Shown here piece after piece: positions 21,526-36,933 of a DNA stretch of 64,000 nt (position 1 is the first letter of the stretch; every line of letters begins with the position of its first letter). Location: the NCBI GenBank assembly GCA_029531795.1, contig JAPEIS010000005.1, positions 1,672,001-1,736,000 of the forward strand, written 5' to 3'. The stretch comes from Sclerotinia nivalis. Its lineage: Eukaryota; Ascomycota; Leotiomycetes; Helotiales; Sclerotiniaceae. The notes beneath the pieces were generated by a model, which was given only the letters and a program-made list of their open reading frames with translations, searched no databases and had not been told where the DNA came from. The translations under genes were made by a program, and so were the position numbers.

Positions 21526-24005
21526 TTATTGTGCAAGAGCACCTCCGCCAGGTGGCCCCTTGGGTCCCTTATCCGCAGGCCCTTGGCTTCCAGGAATTGG
21601 CGCCAGTGAAGTACCCATACTTTCAGGTACCTTTATGCTTCCCGAAGGAGCGATCGCCCTACCCTCCAACTTCTCTCCCCTTATAACCTTAAAGGCTTCT
21701 TCCCTATCTAACGTCTCGTAGTCCACTAAGGCTTTAGCCAGGAGATCCAACTCCTTACGCTTGGATTCAATGAGCTTGACAGCACGAAGACGAGCCTCCT
21801 CAATGACACGGCGAACTTCAGATTCCACAAGCAGCTTCGTTCCTGCAGATAGTTGTTCATAGTTTGTCATCAAATCTACGTTTCCAAGCTCAGGCGACAT
21901 TCCAAATCGAGTGACCATGTTGTATGCAAGACTTGTGGCGCTTTGGAGGTCCTATTTGCAAAGTTAGTATGCTTCCGCATTCTCAAGGTATCAATAATGG
22001 AAGAAAGAAGACCTACGCCAGAAACTCCACTGGTAACCTTTGTGGGACCATATTTGATTTCTTCTGCCACTTTACCTCCCATGCACACATCGAGCCTACT
22101 TTCATACTCGTCCAAGGTCATTGAGTATTTATCCATTGCTGGCAAATGAAAGGTTAAACCAAGAGCACTGCCTCGAGGCATGATCGTAACCTTGTGTAAT
22201 GGATCTGTCCCAGGGGTAAACATAAGAACGAGCGCATGACCTGCTTCATGATAGGCTGTCATCTCCTTTTCCTTTTGAGAAATAACCATGCTTCTCTTTT
22301 CAGCGCCCATCATTATCTTGTCCTTAGCCCATTCAAAATCTAACATGGAAACGGCTTTCGCTTTCGCTCTACTGGCGTGTACAGCAGCTTGATTAATGAT
22401 GTTCTCGAGTTCAGCGCCGGAAAAGCCTGGTGTACCAGAAGCAAGTGTTTCAATGTTGACATCAGGAGAAGCAATGATCTTTTGCATGTGATGCTTCAAA
22501 ATCGCCAATCGGCCACGCACATCTGGTAGACCGACGACGACATTTCGATCAAATCGTCCAGGCCTTGTAAGAGCCTTGTCTAACAATTCGGGAAAGTTGG
22601 TAGCAGCTAAGATGATGACGCCATTGTTCTGTGCAAATCCATCCAGTTCAGTGAGTAATTGATTGAGAGTTTGCTTAGAATATGCGGCATCCCGAGCATT
22701 TCGTTTCCCTCCTATAGCGTCTAGTTCATCGATAAAGATTATGGCGGGTGATTTGCTCTTCGCAGCAGCAAATAGTTCTCGTACTCGTTTTGCACCAACA
22801 CCAACATATATCTCGTCGAATTCACTACCAGACATGAAGAAGAATGGAACGCCAGCCTCACCAGCAACGGCACGAGCCAACAAAGTCTTACCAGTTCCAG
22901 GAGGGCCAACCAGCAAGACACCCTTTGGCAGTTTTCCACCAAGTGTAGAGAACTTTTCCGGGTTCTTCAAGAAATCTACGAGTTCTTGAAGTTCATCCTT
23001 TGCTTCATCACAGCCATGAACATCCGTAAACCTGACATTTTGATGTTCAGCCTTGGCCTCATTGTCGGCTTTGGCTCCTCCGGGCCTTCTAGCAACAATA
23101 GAATTAAAGCCTTCAATCATCATGGCAACGACGACCAAACTGATGTAGGTGAAAAGTGCAAAGTAGAGACCGAATTTAACCCATTTGAAGATGGTGTTGC
23201 CCATAGTTTCATCAACAACAACATGCATAGGAGAGTTTTTATCGCCCGAACCTGATGCTTGACCGTGAGACATAGCAATGTTACCGCCCCGAGAATTAGC
23301 AGCAACTGCTTGACCGATAGCCTGTAATTGCGCGTTGCCGAGATTTCCTGGTTGTCCGGAAGCATTTGCCATACCACTGTTCATTTGTCCTAACATGCCT
23401 AAAGCTCTGTGGTATGCACCTTCACAAGCAGCGTTCGATGCGAAATGGCCGGTTTGATATCTGTCGGCAATGATGGCAGGCATATTTGCCTTCAAAAGCG
23501 CTTGGTAGAGAGCATTTTGCGCGGTAGCACTAGTCGGATTCTTGTTGGCAGTTACTTCCAGATGAGAGAGTAAATTGTGCGACGTATTACCACCGAAGAG
23601 AGATCTTTGCTGTGTTTTGAAGAGTTTTGTAAAGGGCCGGTATTGCTGCGGACGCAGAGACGAAGACATAGACATTTGCCGACCATGTGCGATGGCCAAA
23701 ATAGATGAGACAGGAACCGTCGAGTTTGCAGTAGATATACGTTTGGAGGCTGAGGTAAAGACATGTCGAAGACTTGGGGATATCGAGTCAACGTGCGCGT
23801 TTGCAGAGGGTACAGGAATCGATCTGGTCGAAAGCTGCGGTGGCATTAGCGGGGCTAGTTCAACGGAGACAAAGTCTTTGTTCCTACGAACCATTCGCGC
23901 CGATGGCAGAATCATCTTCGTACATTGTGTTTCTGGTGCGTTTCGGATGAGAAGCCTTAAAGGTGTAGCCATCTTAGACAATCCATGAGACGGTGTTGCC
24001 ATCAC
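21526..24005 (-). CDS. YME1: Mitochondrial i-AAA protease Yme1 (FtsH family)
   Basis: Two exons, 24005-22017 and 21951-21526, encode about 804 residues. This inner-membrane, intermembrane-space-facing AAA metalloprotease degrades misfolded and short-lived membrane proteins. The N-terminus is an Arg/Ser-rich presequence. One membrane span lies near residues 275-297 (FGLYFALFTYISLVVVAMM). The AAA module has Walker A GPPGTGKT at 367-374, Walker B IIFIDELDA at 422-430, and the SRH (ALTRPGRFDR). The protease motif HEAGH is at 586-590. The 65-bp intron restores SGDLQSATSLAYNMV, which carries the third zinc ligand Asp; read-through would stop early. The tail is Gly/Pro-rich. Three alternative start Mets lie within the first 12 residues. 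Confidence 0.96.
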
Positions 24006-25495
24006 TGGCAGAACCAGATAGAATTAAATTATAAACTCCTCCTTTCAACCACCACCCAATGAATATTTTTTGAACACTTCTCCTGGCAACTCTTTTTGAC
24101 TGTAGTGATATCTAATCAACAAATTCTAAGAAATGAAGTTTTGTTGAACCTCGATGTCGAGGAGGTTATTAATTGTTGATGCCAAAATGGGACACAGAAG
24201 GCAAACCAGTGCATCATGGAAGTTGTTGATGCCGCAGCTTATTAATTCACTAGACTATTTTTGATCTAGTGTAATCTTGAACTCGCGAATCAAATGATAT
24301 CGTAGCTTCTAGATCTGTTTTGAACCACCCACTACCACGTGTTGGTCAGAGCCAGTAAAAAGACAGAATGAATTAAGGGAAATTTATGTATACCAGGGAG
24401 TAAAGGTATTTATATACGGAGTAGTTTTATTTCACGTCTAATATCATAATATAGTAGTAGTAGTAAATTCATAATCGATTTGATATATTATAATATATCA
24501 TAAATTAAATTACAGTTAACCTAGGGCTTTACCTCCGACAAGGGAGGAGGATGCAAATGAACAAAAATCGTTACCAATTTGTCGAACATCATTGTCTTCA
24601 TCAAGAATGAATGAAATCAGGCGGATGGTGAGAAAAAGGAAAGGAGTACAAGTCTTGGGATTTTGAAGGATTCCTTACCTGATGCACAAATTCGCCAGTT
24701 GCCAGCTCGATTTTGCGTCGCAAATATAATTCAAACCAGGCTTTTCTTCATTGTACCATTCACAAGCAAAGAAGGCGAAGTCCTTTCAGATATAGGTCAT
24801 ATTACTAGGTATCTAACTATTTACTACTACTATCAATACACAAGGTTTCCCTCCCAACCAAATACCCAATCCGATTCCACATCCAAAACTAATAAACATT
24901 TAAATAAGTATTGATACACGTGGCAAATCCAGCCTTGATGACTAGCCTCCAAACACAAATAACACGGTACGCTCCCTGATGCCCAAAGTATACAACATAA
25001 AAGAAATGACCTCGTTGAATTCGTGGCGCCCATAATACCACCTCCTCATTATGTACCCTTCCTTCATCTTCTGCTCCTCCCGAGCCAATTATTAGATCCA
25101 GCTTTGACTGTATGCAAAACCGAAGGCACACCATTACAAAATAATAGAACGAATGAATGAAAGTAAAAAAGTAAGGTGAAAATGTCAAGACAAGCTGACC
25201 GTCCCGAGAAAGAGAGCTGAACGATGTGCACTGATGATAAAGATGTGAGATCACCTTGAGATCGTGGCGGTCTGCTGGATACTGTGTAGCCTGAGGACGA
25301 GACGAATTCGTAAATATCGTTAATGTACTAGGTATAACGCGGAGACTCGAAGAAGTGAAAACTTTTGTTGATGAAATGAAACAAACTATAGTCCTGTGTG
25401 GCTCGGCCCTTGGGCATATGCCGTCTGATTAATGATACAATCGCCAAAAAGATGGCTTGGTAATGAGCGTATGTCGGTTTGACTACTCAGTATTG
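24006..25495. other. Intergenic: Yme1 promoter and C2H2-gene 3' flank
   Basis: About 1.5 kb. It holds one TACGGAGTA (24415-24423), an AT-rich patch with a perfect 20-bp palindrome (24481-24500), and no credible gene. The minus-strand ORF at 24889-25254 may be read-through of the C2H2 gene's 3' UTR. Confidence 0.5.
24481..24500. repeat. Perfect 20-bp AT palindrome
   Basis: Positions 24481-24500 (TGATATATTA followed by its exact reverse complement) form an uninterrupted palindrome. It sits in an AT-rich patch about 480 bp upstream of the Yme1 start. It could be a cruciform-prone site or a simple AT microsatellite by-product. Confidence 0.85.
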
Positions 25496-26867
<1,372 letters not shown>

Positions 26868-28354
26868 TATGTATTTCTGACTGTAATCTGTCGAAGTGGA
26901 AGTATATAAAACTCAAGAGGTATTGGTCGGTTGTATCTCTTGAGGAAGTTGTGATTCAATGACGATCCGAAAATTTCAGATATGGAAAGCAGGTGTTGTG
27001 ATTTGGTTGCTTGATATACAAGTGAAGTCGATTAGAAACTCAACAGGAGAATCGTGTAAAATACAAAGCGTCCAGCGCAATAGCGTTGAGCGAAAGTGAC
27101 AAGTGGCGAACTGACTTGGAGACGGCCTTGTGAAGAAAGGTATTATAAGAGTTGATTCCACGAGAAGGAAAGCTACGATGGTCTTGTCAACTATGTACAA
27201 GAATAGCACGAAACTCTCAAAAAGAACTGAGGAAGTCAGAGAATTGAAGACTGGATGATTTGGTAAAGTATCGACATGAGCAGGTAGAGGTCATATACAT
27301 ACTCTTTGAGGTGCGGGATGTGAATGAAGCTTGTTGATCGATTACCCAAACACGGAATGGTGGGGCGCACGAGCAATGGAGGAAAATTGTGAACGTGGTA
27401 AAGAGACTAAAGTCGATGTACCTGGATCTAGTTCTAGCTCGTACAGTTGCGGGTCATGCGAGTGGGCGGACAAGGTGTGAAAAATAAGGGTTCTCGGCAG
27501 GTAAACTTTACTAATTGCCCAGAATACGGTTTGGTTGTTTCGACGTCAAAGTGTCTCTGAAGTAGTGTGGATGTATTAAAAGTTACGAAACAAGGACCAT
27601 TCTTGAAGTAGAATCGTTGGGACTTTTAGAGGCGGCTGAGATTGTCAAGTCTAATTTTCTGGGGAGTCGAGAAGGATGATGGTTGTAGGACTCAAGGAGT
27701 AAGTTTGTGAATGTGGATTCTGAAAGATGGTGCAAGATATGGATTTCCAGTTTTTCAAGTGGGAATATGCTTGGTGGTTCAAAGCTTTAAAGTAGAGACA
27801 GCATTCCGCTCGATAAGATATGAGATGCTTATAGTGTTTATAGTTCGAATGGCAAGATTGCCTTCAAGATATTAGGCGTTTTCTGACTCGTACCCGCGAC
27901 ACAGTGAATGAGTTGTGATTCTCGTGAGTAAACGCCTTTTTTTTCTTTTGAAGAAGAAAGTGTAAGGTAGCGATGGACCCCGGTAGATATGCGAGGATGA
28001 TATTGTATTGACAATTAACATCAACTAGCAATGAGGTAGGTAGTCAGACTTTCGCTTCGATGAAGCAATCAAGAAGGGTGAGCATAGGTATGGGTACGTA
28101 TGGATGGATGGATTGATATGGATCTCTGAGTGGAGTGAGATTTTCGCATCCGAATGAGTTATCCTTGAGACGTTAGTTGACCCTCTTCCACTTTTTGTCG
28201 AATGATATTCCGATCGGTAGTCAATTAAGTTGATGATTGATGGGGAATTCGAAGATTTGAGGTTTGTAGGTTCTCAGTTGATAAGTGGGAGTGGAGTCAA
28301 ATTATCTTTTTTTTAACTTTACATTGTAATAAATCAAACCCTGGCTGGAATGAA

Positions 28355-28430
28355 CGTTTTTTCTTTTCTTGTTTCTTGTGATAAGTTTTCATTTTTCTTC
28401 TTTTTTTTATTCTTTTTTTTCTTTCTCATT
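28355..28430 (+). repeat. T/C-rich tract
   Basis: A run of T tracts broken by C or G extends over about 75 bp, including two runs of eight T. On the strand of the C2H2 gene it reads as poly-A/G about 1.5 kb upstream of the chosen start. Such tracts exclude nucleosomes and often mark fungal promoters. Confidence 0.6.
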
Positions 28431-31400
28431 CTAAGGCTTCATGTATAGCTTAGCTGTACGAACTATATCATCTACCTGGTAACAGATAGAAAAGTGGAAG
28501 TAACAAAAACATTTCATTCGGTGAATACCTAGTTCTACTACCTACCTATTTTTGTCGGTGATGTTTGTTTGTTTTGGGCGTATTGATACAGCGAATTACT
28601 TTAAGGGATTAAATACAAACTATTCTTATTTAAGCCTAAGATTTCGATATTAGCCGTTCATATAGCAAGCCATTCCATAATGCATTCTGCATACCTAGTA
28701 CATGGGGATTCGAGTAGTACCTGATCCAGGACCGGCTGGGGCCAGGAGGTTCTTTTTGGAGTTTGGAGATATAGGGTAGGACAAGGTTATCCGACAGGGG
28801 TAAGGAGTCGGTCTTCAGGTCCCTTTTCCGCACTTTTGCACTTTTTTTTTTAAACTAATATGTGCTAGTACTAGATAGTATCTAACATTAATAATGTCTA
28901 GACAGTCCAGTCGTCTTTTATTGTTCTGGCCGAAAACTACTGACTGAAGCTATTGTATCACCAATTCATAGCTTCCAATATGGGTAAGAAAATTTATATA
29001 TGGTAGCTTCTACAGTAGAAATCGCATTACTAAGAGCAACTTTAGCAAATAACAACAGGAAAATATCTAGGAGACTAGTACTATAGAAGCTTTGGTATCA
29101 AATAAACTTTATTGAACTGTATAGGAGAGACCTTGACTTATTTCGAAAACTTGAATAGTTACACTTGCGATTCATACACAATGGAAATCTCAGTTCCATG
29201 GAAGATTTCCATGAGTACCGAATGTCGGTGACTTTGAAAGACTCTCTAACTTATTGAATACCCCGCATATATGACATAGCCCAATTGTGTGCATTAATCA
29301 GCAGAATGAGTCAGGAGTTATGGATCGTTATGTCTTGGACGTCAATAATTCGTATGTATATAATCATCGATATTGCCTCAATTGATATTTGTTGAAATGC
29401 TGTATATACTATTCAGAAGTGGATTAGGAAAGCCTGTCAGTCCATATAGGCATAGCTATACGAGAGTAGCTTTCTAAACAAAAATAACAATTTTAGCTTT
29501 CTGGGGGTTGTTTATAGGCGAAGCTCCGAATGGTGAATAGCCCTCCTCCCATGTCAGGACAAGACTCTTCAAACACATGGGTTGCCTGGCATAATATGGT
29601 GGAGTGGAGTCGTTACATATAATGAAAACAAATTTCTCAAGGGGAAACCATGATTCGCCATCGTGCCGGATCTCGCAAGGCCCGCCCCAGGAAGAGAAAG
29701 TCCAGTACCACCAGACCCCTCATACCCTGCTAAGCCTCAAAGCTAAATCCTCTTCAACTAATATGATGGTAGTTTTTCTTAAGGATTGCAAATACTTGTA
29801 CACCTACCTACTGGCATATAACCTGTCAATTCGGTTCTTACTCTCAATGATAAATATATTTAACATCAGAAAGGACTAAAGTCTCAGCCTACTTTGGGTG
29901 AACTGTGATTGCTTTGTTTCATGAATCATGACATACGGAGGTTCGAAAGCCTCCTAAATTCCTTGAATGAGTTTGATAAGAAGCTTATTAGAATTGGTAT
30001 CCAGTATGTTAGTGTCACATCCCAATACTAATCAAATGGTATGCCCCTTTCAGCTGGATAGATATAGAACGACTGTTATATATCCAAATTCGGATGAAAA
30101 GGGAATTAGACTCTCACGAAAGAGTACTAGGTTCGAATGTCATTGATAGTTATGAGCTATAACCAAGACACTAATTCGCATAAAATCTATATCCTTCTAA
30201 CTCGATCCTGAAGCCCCGAAATTCTAGAGCATGCTCTGGAATCAATTTGACAATGACTATCTATGTCACTAGGAGATAGGAAATCATATGCTATAAACAA
30301 CTTTCAGACAATCTGATCGATTGCTTTATCCTCAAAAACTTGATACGTACATACGTACAGACATTGAATTTTAGTCGTGATGGTGAAATCGTAAATGATT
30401 GATTTGAGTTATGAAAACTTATGGTGATCCTGGCAACTTTTGTTTAGAAAGATTTTCAGAGTATATTTCAACCATTCGGCATCTTTCAATCTCCCTTGTC
30501 TCGCGGATGCGTGCCGTCTACACGAGAGTTTATATAACCTTGTTCCCTCGCGGAGTACATGGATTATTTGCGAGGCGCAAAATGGTGTGAAAGGTTAGTT
30601 TAGTGAGCTTACCTAATGAGGATAAATAAATGCAAAGTACAAGTTTTGTGACATCACAAAAATGGTCTTTAATGATATCGAATCAAGATATCTAGCTTGG
30701 CAGTGTCGCCGAAAGCCTCGAACAGAGCCAGAAGTATCACAACTTTGAAGCTTTTTATATCGTACAATTAGGTGAATGTAGTTGGTCATCTAATCGCTAC
30801 TTATCGTCAAAGTATTAGATATGAGTATATACAACTACATAATCCTTCATTAGCTGTTCTCATCCAGATAGGTAGATACTAACTACTGCAAGACTTGAAA
30901 ATTCTCCTATTCGCCGAATCGTTTTGCAGGTGCTGCAGGAACACATGAATTGTGCACAAATAAAACGAATTTCTTAATTAGTTTATGATCTTAATATCTA
31001 TCACCAGCATGAATCACATACTCCCATATCTAAAAGTACTCCACTCATCTCCCATTATCACGTTTTTGCCGATCAACTAGATAGAGCCAACTGAGATACA
31101 GCTGGGTAGCTCTCTTAAGGTATAGGCTTGGACAAAGGAGGAAAATTAATCTTGATATATCTTCACTCACTAACCCACACCACCAGAAGATAGGTGTGCC
31201 AGGTACCAAAATCTGAAACATATAGCATTGCATATGCACGTATTTAACCTTGATTCGAGACCGTACGCGGGGCAATGCACTCCGTACATAATGTTCTTTA
31301 TTTAAATCAAAAACGGCCGAAATGAGATTTTCACCAGCATTGCATTTCCATATTCTACCTACAAACAACGGTTTTGGTACTGGAAATGGATAAGTGGGTC

Positions 31401-34400
31401 TATCACGGGGTTTCTGTCAGGGCACACCTGAAACGACCTTCGAAAAACTCTCAGACTACCTTGTACATGGGCATGCATCCTAATGCGGCATTATCACGCC
31501 ATTTCGCATTCTGAATTGTCCCGTTATTCATCTTGGAACTGTCGGAAAAGGGAAACTTATCGTAATATGCCTTCCTGATGGTACCTGAGACGAGGAAGAT
31601 CTGTAAAAAGCGCCATGAGGCGACGTGAATTGCTTCATTACCTGGCAGACTACTTGTTTCTTCTCGACCGGATTCACCTTGGTCTATTGGACGGCATGCT
31701 TTCTTGTTTCCAAACTTGAGACCCTCAATGAGTGACTGTTTGTGGATCTTTTATGACTTCAAATCATCTTACACAATCTACAAATACATGGGGGGGTATA
31801 TACAACGCGGCATTTACTTGGTTTAGATACACTTATGTATTTAGTACTCGGATTCGAAACAGGCGATACAACATAGTCTGCATCAAAAGTCTTTAGATAT
31901 TCTTTGGATTGTTGATAAGAAACTGTCATCTGAATGTTCTAGCTTCAAGGTTGCCCTCACCGTCGCTGCAAGTCTGCAAAGCCACAGGCCAAGTGTTCAT
32001 GAGGTCAAATGTGGCATTCGGGTCCATATGAAAAAGAAACCCTCAAACAGAGGTCAAAGGCCGGCCACATTAGCATCATCAACTACATTGAGGTACCGAT
32101 CACATACCCAGGACTAGCTACTGCAACTACAATAATGAAGCCTAAATATGATAAACTACGCCTCAGTCATCTTATATTCCAAATGACAAATTTGTACCGT
32201 GGACATTCATACTTTCGTCGTGACTCCTTCCATCAAAGCTCGAACAGCCTTGAATAACATAGTGGCCACTGTATGCCCTAACTAATAGAGCTAACAGCCT
32301 CTTAAGGATTGCGGGATATAAGTCTCGCGACTCGCTAGGCACGCCAGAAGTTGAAATGCATAACGCGCCATTGTTAATCATGACACGGAAAATGATCGTC
32401 AAGTGCCAGCTTCACTCGGTAGCCTCACTGCCGGATCTGCCCCCTTTTCTCGTTTTCCTAGCAACTTCAAACCCATTTCTAAACCAATAATACCACATTC
32501 AATGACCCGTCCAGGAGCTGGTGAACAATAACTTCGTTAGGTCATGCGAGATACGGGACGCATTGACCGCCTTTTCACCGGTTCAGAGTACTGCAACACT
32601 GATATTATACTATGTATCTATATTGTATCCTCGGTATTTCCGACACGCCTCTCATACAGGCAACTTCCAATTCAAATCTTTGATATACTCGGCTTACCTC
32701 GGGATATTTTTCTTTAGTTCATGCATGCAGATGAAGTGCATTATCTTCAATTCTTATACCATGCATATGCAGAAGAGTTTTTAAGAGACTCCATCTAAGG
32801 AAAAGGAAAACAAAGTTTTCATACTGCATGACCTAAGATGTTTCGACTTCTAATACCACGGTGTGAATGGATTCATAGAAACTCATCACTGCCGTACTAT
32901 AATCATATACATATCCTGGCATCGTTATGTTATTGCCAGTGAGTGGGGGGCACATGATAGCTACCGCATGTCGATCAAGGACGTGCATCGCATGAGCCAG
33001 AAAATTCAGGGGTAGAATACTAAGTTCAGGGCAATGAAAAGCATTTGCGGGGCACATCTCTCATGAACCTAATAATATCTCACGAAATATTAAAATGTTG
33101 ATCGAGATTAGACAAATCTTATCTAAGGTTGCAACTCGAGTCAATCAATCTTGAGATGACCCTCGCTTATAATTCCTAATTAGCATTGCGAAACAACTAT
33201 TCAAGTGCCGGGCGATACAACCAAATATACTCCTTCAATTTCCTCACGCTATGATATTAGATTTGATAAGTATGAACGATAACATCAAAACATCTACCGA
33301 CTGATGGGGCATCGAAAATTCCCTCAAATCACTCATTTCATTGGGGGTGACATAAGTTTGGAAGCATCAGACAAGTTCTATACTTACACTTTTACTTAGT
33401 CAAGTCTGTAGTGGGTCACAGCCGTAAATACAAGCCGGAAGTCGTGAGAGACATATCCGGGGAAAGCTTATGTGTGACCAAGAAAGGGTTTCCAAAGGAA
33501 TATAATGAACAACCACTTGCCGCATCAAGTATCTGCGGGGTAATGATTCGTCATTTAACGAACCATTATTGTTGCTTTTTTGGTTTTCTTATTATTATTC
33601 TTCTTGTGCATAATCAAGATTTCCAGAGATAAGAGCTGTGCTGGAATAAATATAACCCACGAGATCCATAAGAGCGGCAGCGAACATTGAATAGGCACTA
33701 AAGCCGTCTTACATAACGTTTTTCTTTTGCTTTCACTATCACATCACTGCAGTACGCATCAACTTATTCACCACTTTTCAAGCCTTAATTCTCCAAATAC
33801 GTTTGTACTTTTTCCAATTGTCGGATACACCAATGTTGATCCAATGATGTTGGTTTCGACAGCTATTTGGAATCTAAAACGCTTATTAACGATTGTCTCC
33901 GATGTTCAAACCAGAATTCGATTTTGATACCTGATTACCTTGTAAAGCTACTTGAGAACTCCGAAGTTTGATTCGCCCGCTTTACATGGATCCGAATTAA
34001 TTAATATACCTGCATATACTCCGTACATACATTTTTAATTTCCGACCTGCAACAACAGGCTTTGATGCATAAAGCAATTCAGAAACCCCTTGGAAACATG
34101 CAAACTTGTTGGGGTATATGATGATTGTTCAGAATCAATTATGCACAATAAAGCACCTTCAAACTTTTAACTATTCTGTATAGGTATTAACTTACTCTGT
34201 ATATTATTGAACATGTACCCCACTTTCATTTAGCCGACCAATAATATCTATTCTATTCTGAACCTCGGTTTTATCTCTGCATCTTCTCCGTAGTTATCTA
34301 ACCCTAACCCTTTCACAAACCTCTAATCTACAGTGCGTTTAGAACATCTTTGGTTACAGTTTATTATCCTCAAGTAACAGCAGTTCAATGTTGTGTCTCA

Positions 34401-36865
34401 CCGCTACATTGTCCTCAGCATTATGCCCTGTCAATACTCAATCCCATTTGATCATTGTCCAGTGATACGGGCGCCCAATGCTTGTACCTCATTACAACAA
34501 ATTTCCCCCCTTCATTTTGGTGGTCTCTGAGATCTTTCTGGACATGAGCCTGATGCCGTACACAACAAAAAGCATTGACGCCGCAGTCACACGGATTCGA
34601 GCACCTACATCCTTCCCGTGCCTGAAAACCAACCCTCGGTAGCGAATCTTGCACAACGCGGCCCGGTACGGTCAAGATTGCCTTTCCCGTTTTGATTGCG
34701 CTCCTCCTTTCATCTGCCTATCTTATTGGGCTCGACAAATCAAACGCTGGAAGTATTATGTTGTCACTCACATATTGGGCTGAACGAGATCATGGGCACT
34801 TCCCTGCAACGCGAGGGGAAAGGGGATATGAATTGTTGGAACGTGAGAACCGATACAGGACGTACATACTTCTGTTTTCTTTTGCTAGAGGAACAATCTC
34901 GTGGCCTGAAATACATACATATCAGGCCAACTACTTACTAGGTATGCTAATCAGCCCCCCACTTATGCCGAAAGGCGGGAAGCAAGTGCTCGGGCACTCG
35001 CTACATCATCATATCCATCACATGACCACTTGTGAAAAATCTCAATAAGTTTATCTTCTTAACATCACAAATGTCTCACAGATATATCCACTTTTGCGTT
35101 TTCGCCAACTCAAGCAAGTTTAAGCGTGCGTTGTCGACTTTAGTTGTCAATCTTCCAAGCTGTACCTTGCATTTTGACTGTTGTACCTGCTTCCGACTAA
35201 TTTTCCTTTTTTCCTTCGCCGAGTTCTTTGAATCATCGTACACATGCACCAAAGGGCAGTTGTCCTCCGATTCATGCATTTAGTACGTCACTGGCAATAC
35301 AATACAGTCTTCTGTCCCTCCATGAAATTGTCTGCTCAACGAGCCATACTAGTCAAATCCACATGCCATTTTATAATATAAAGTGCTACAATATCCACTT
35401 TCTGTTATCTATACATCTTTGATCATCTTTGATGTTAGCTATGGATCACAGCTAAGAAAAATTCTAGCTTCTCAAACTATTATTCAAGAAATCCGTGTCA
35501 TATCCATCACGCCTTGACCTCGCTTCTTTTGCCTTGATCTGTGACTACTCTAAAACACACAGACGTTTAAGATCGTGCAGCTTTTATAGCTTTACAGGTT
35601 TACAAACCCCTGAAAACTGTAAGTGACTTATGGCCGACGCCATTGCACTGACATACGATGAGGTGAACCGTCCCTCATGTCCCTTCAATTTCCATTCCAT
35701 GTACCTTTTCCATACACAACCCCCAAAATAGCAATATCGTCACTAACCCAGCTCTTAGACCACGCCAACCATACCATATCTGCATAGTCATCGACTAAGA
35801 CTTTAAGAATAGGGTCAACAACCAGTCCAGCAACTAGTTATATGCACCTTGAGTTCTCGAGCCCCGGTGCCTCCGCAACGCTTTATTTGTGATGAACCTG
35901 CACGCACGTTTTTTTCACCGCGTGAACTGCAAAAAATCATGTCTATCAATAGCATTTCGAGAAACCTTTAGCAACTGCCTGCATTGCATTACATATTATG
36001 TTGCGTCTATCAAACATATATTTTCCGAAGCTCCGAACAACATGGTATCCCGATGTCAGTGGAAAAATGTCGTTAGATTCTCGAACAATGAATGTACCTT
36101 GAAACGTGAAGTGTTATCTTCCCTGTGTATCGCAACTTGTCAATTCCAAACAATACTCAAGCTTTTTCGAAAAGCTACCTAACGTTACTATATGGAGCTC
36201 CAAAACCCACAAATATACTTTACTTGCTGTCCAGGATCCAGGGAAAATTATGGGAAAATTAATGTCAATCCTGGACAATGATCCTCACCCCACGATCCAG
36301 CCAGGACCAACTTCCGCCACCATGATATGCAAAGGCAAACTCTATGCTATTAAGAAAGCCCTCGTATTAGATGCTCTCCACCTTTCCGCTATCCATGCTG
36401 AACCTTGAGTTGAAAAAGTGAAAGTACCAGAATCTCCCCTCGTCCCAGGGCCCCGCTGTTAAAGTTCTCGTTACTCTAATTATGCCCCCCTCTACCTCGG
36501 TTACAAGCACTTCGAAGCTTGCCATCACTGACTGCAGGTTATCAAAGCCTCTCGCCTACTTTGCTAAGACTTTGCCAGGGGCCATTGTCTATATTGTAAC
36601 TAGAAAGTGAATCTAGAGCAGGCTGAAAAGATCTCCATCAATGGCTCGAACACCAAAATCTAATTTCCCTTCTATCTTTCTACTTCGTGTCTTAGCCACA
36701 GCCACAGCACAATAGTGTCAATCACCACATCCAAGTTCCACACATATTTGGCATCAACGCCCTATGTTTCATCAGAATTTTGCCTGTGCTTGAGTCATTA
36801 GCGCTCTATGAAAAGTAAACTAATGTATCTTTTCATTGTCCCTCAATTACATCCTCCGAGGTTTT

Positions 36866-36933
36866 CCCGTACCCGTACCCGTATCTAAATCTCTAAATTA
36901 TCTTTCCAGTCTTCTAGTCTTCTAGTCTTCTAG
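36866..36933 (+). repeat. Two short tandem arrays: CCCGTA x3 and TCTTCTAG x3
   Basis: CCCGTA occurs three times at 36866-36883. TCTTCTAG occurs three times at 36910-36933 and is followed by CTAGCTCC. Both are perfect and lie in the gene-poor block. Confidence 0.9.

Noticed and set aside
24889..25254. 121-codon minus-strand ORF after the C2H2 gene
   Set aside because: No recognisable features; probably 3' flank.
29940..29960. GGAGG-TTCGAAAG-CCTCC considered as a tRNA T-arm
   Set aside because: The loop is eight bases rather than seven, and I could not find matching acceptor, D or anticodon arms.
34298..34310. CTAACCCTAACCC telomere-like units, considered as an internal telomere
   Set aside because: Only two units, with ordinary sequence on both sides; too short to be a telomere relic.
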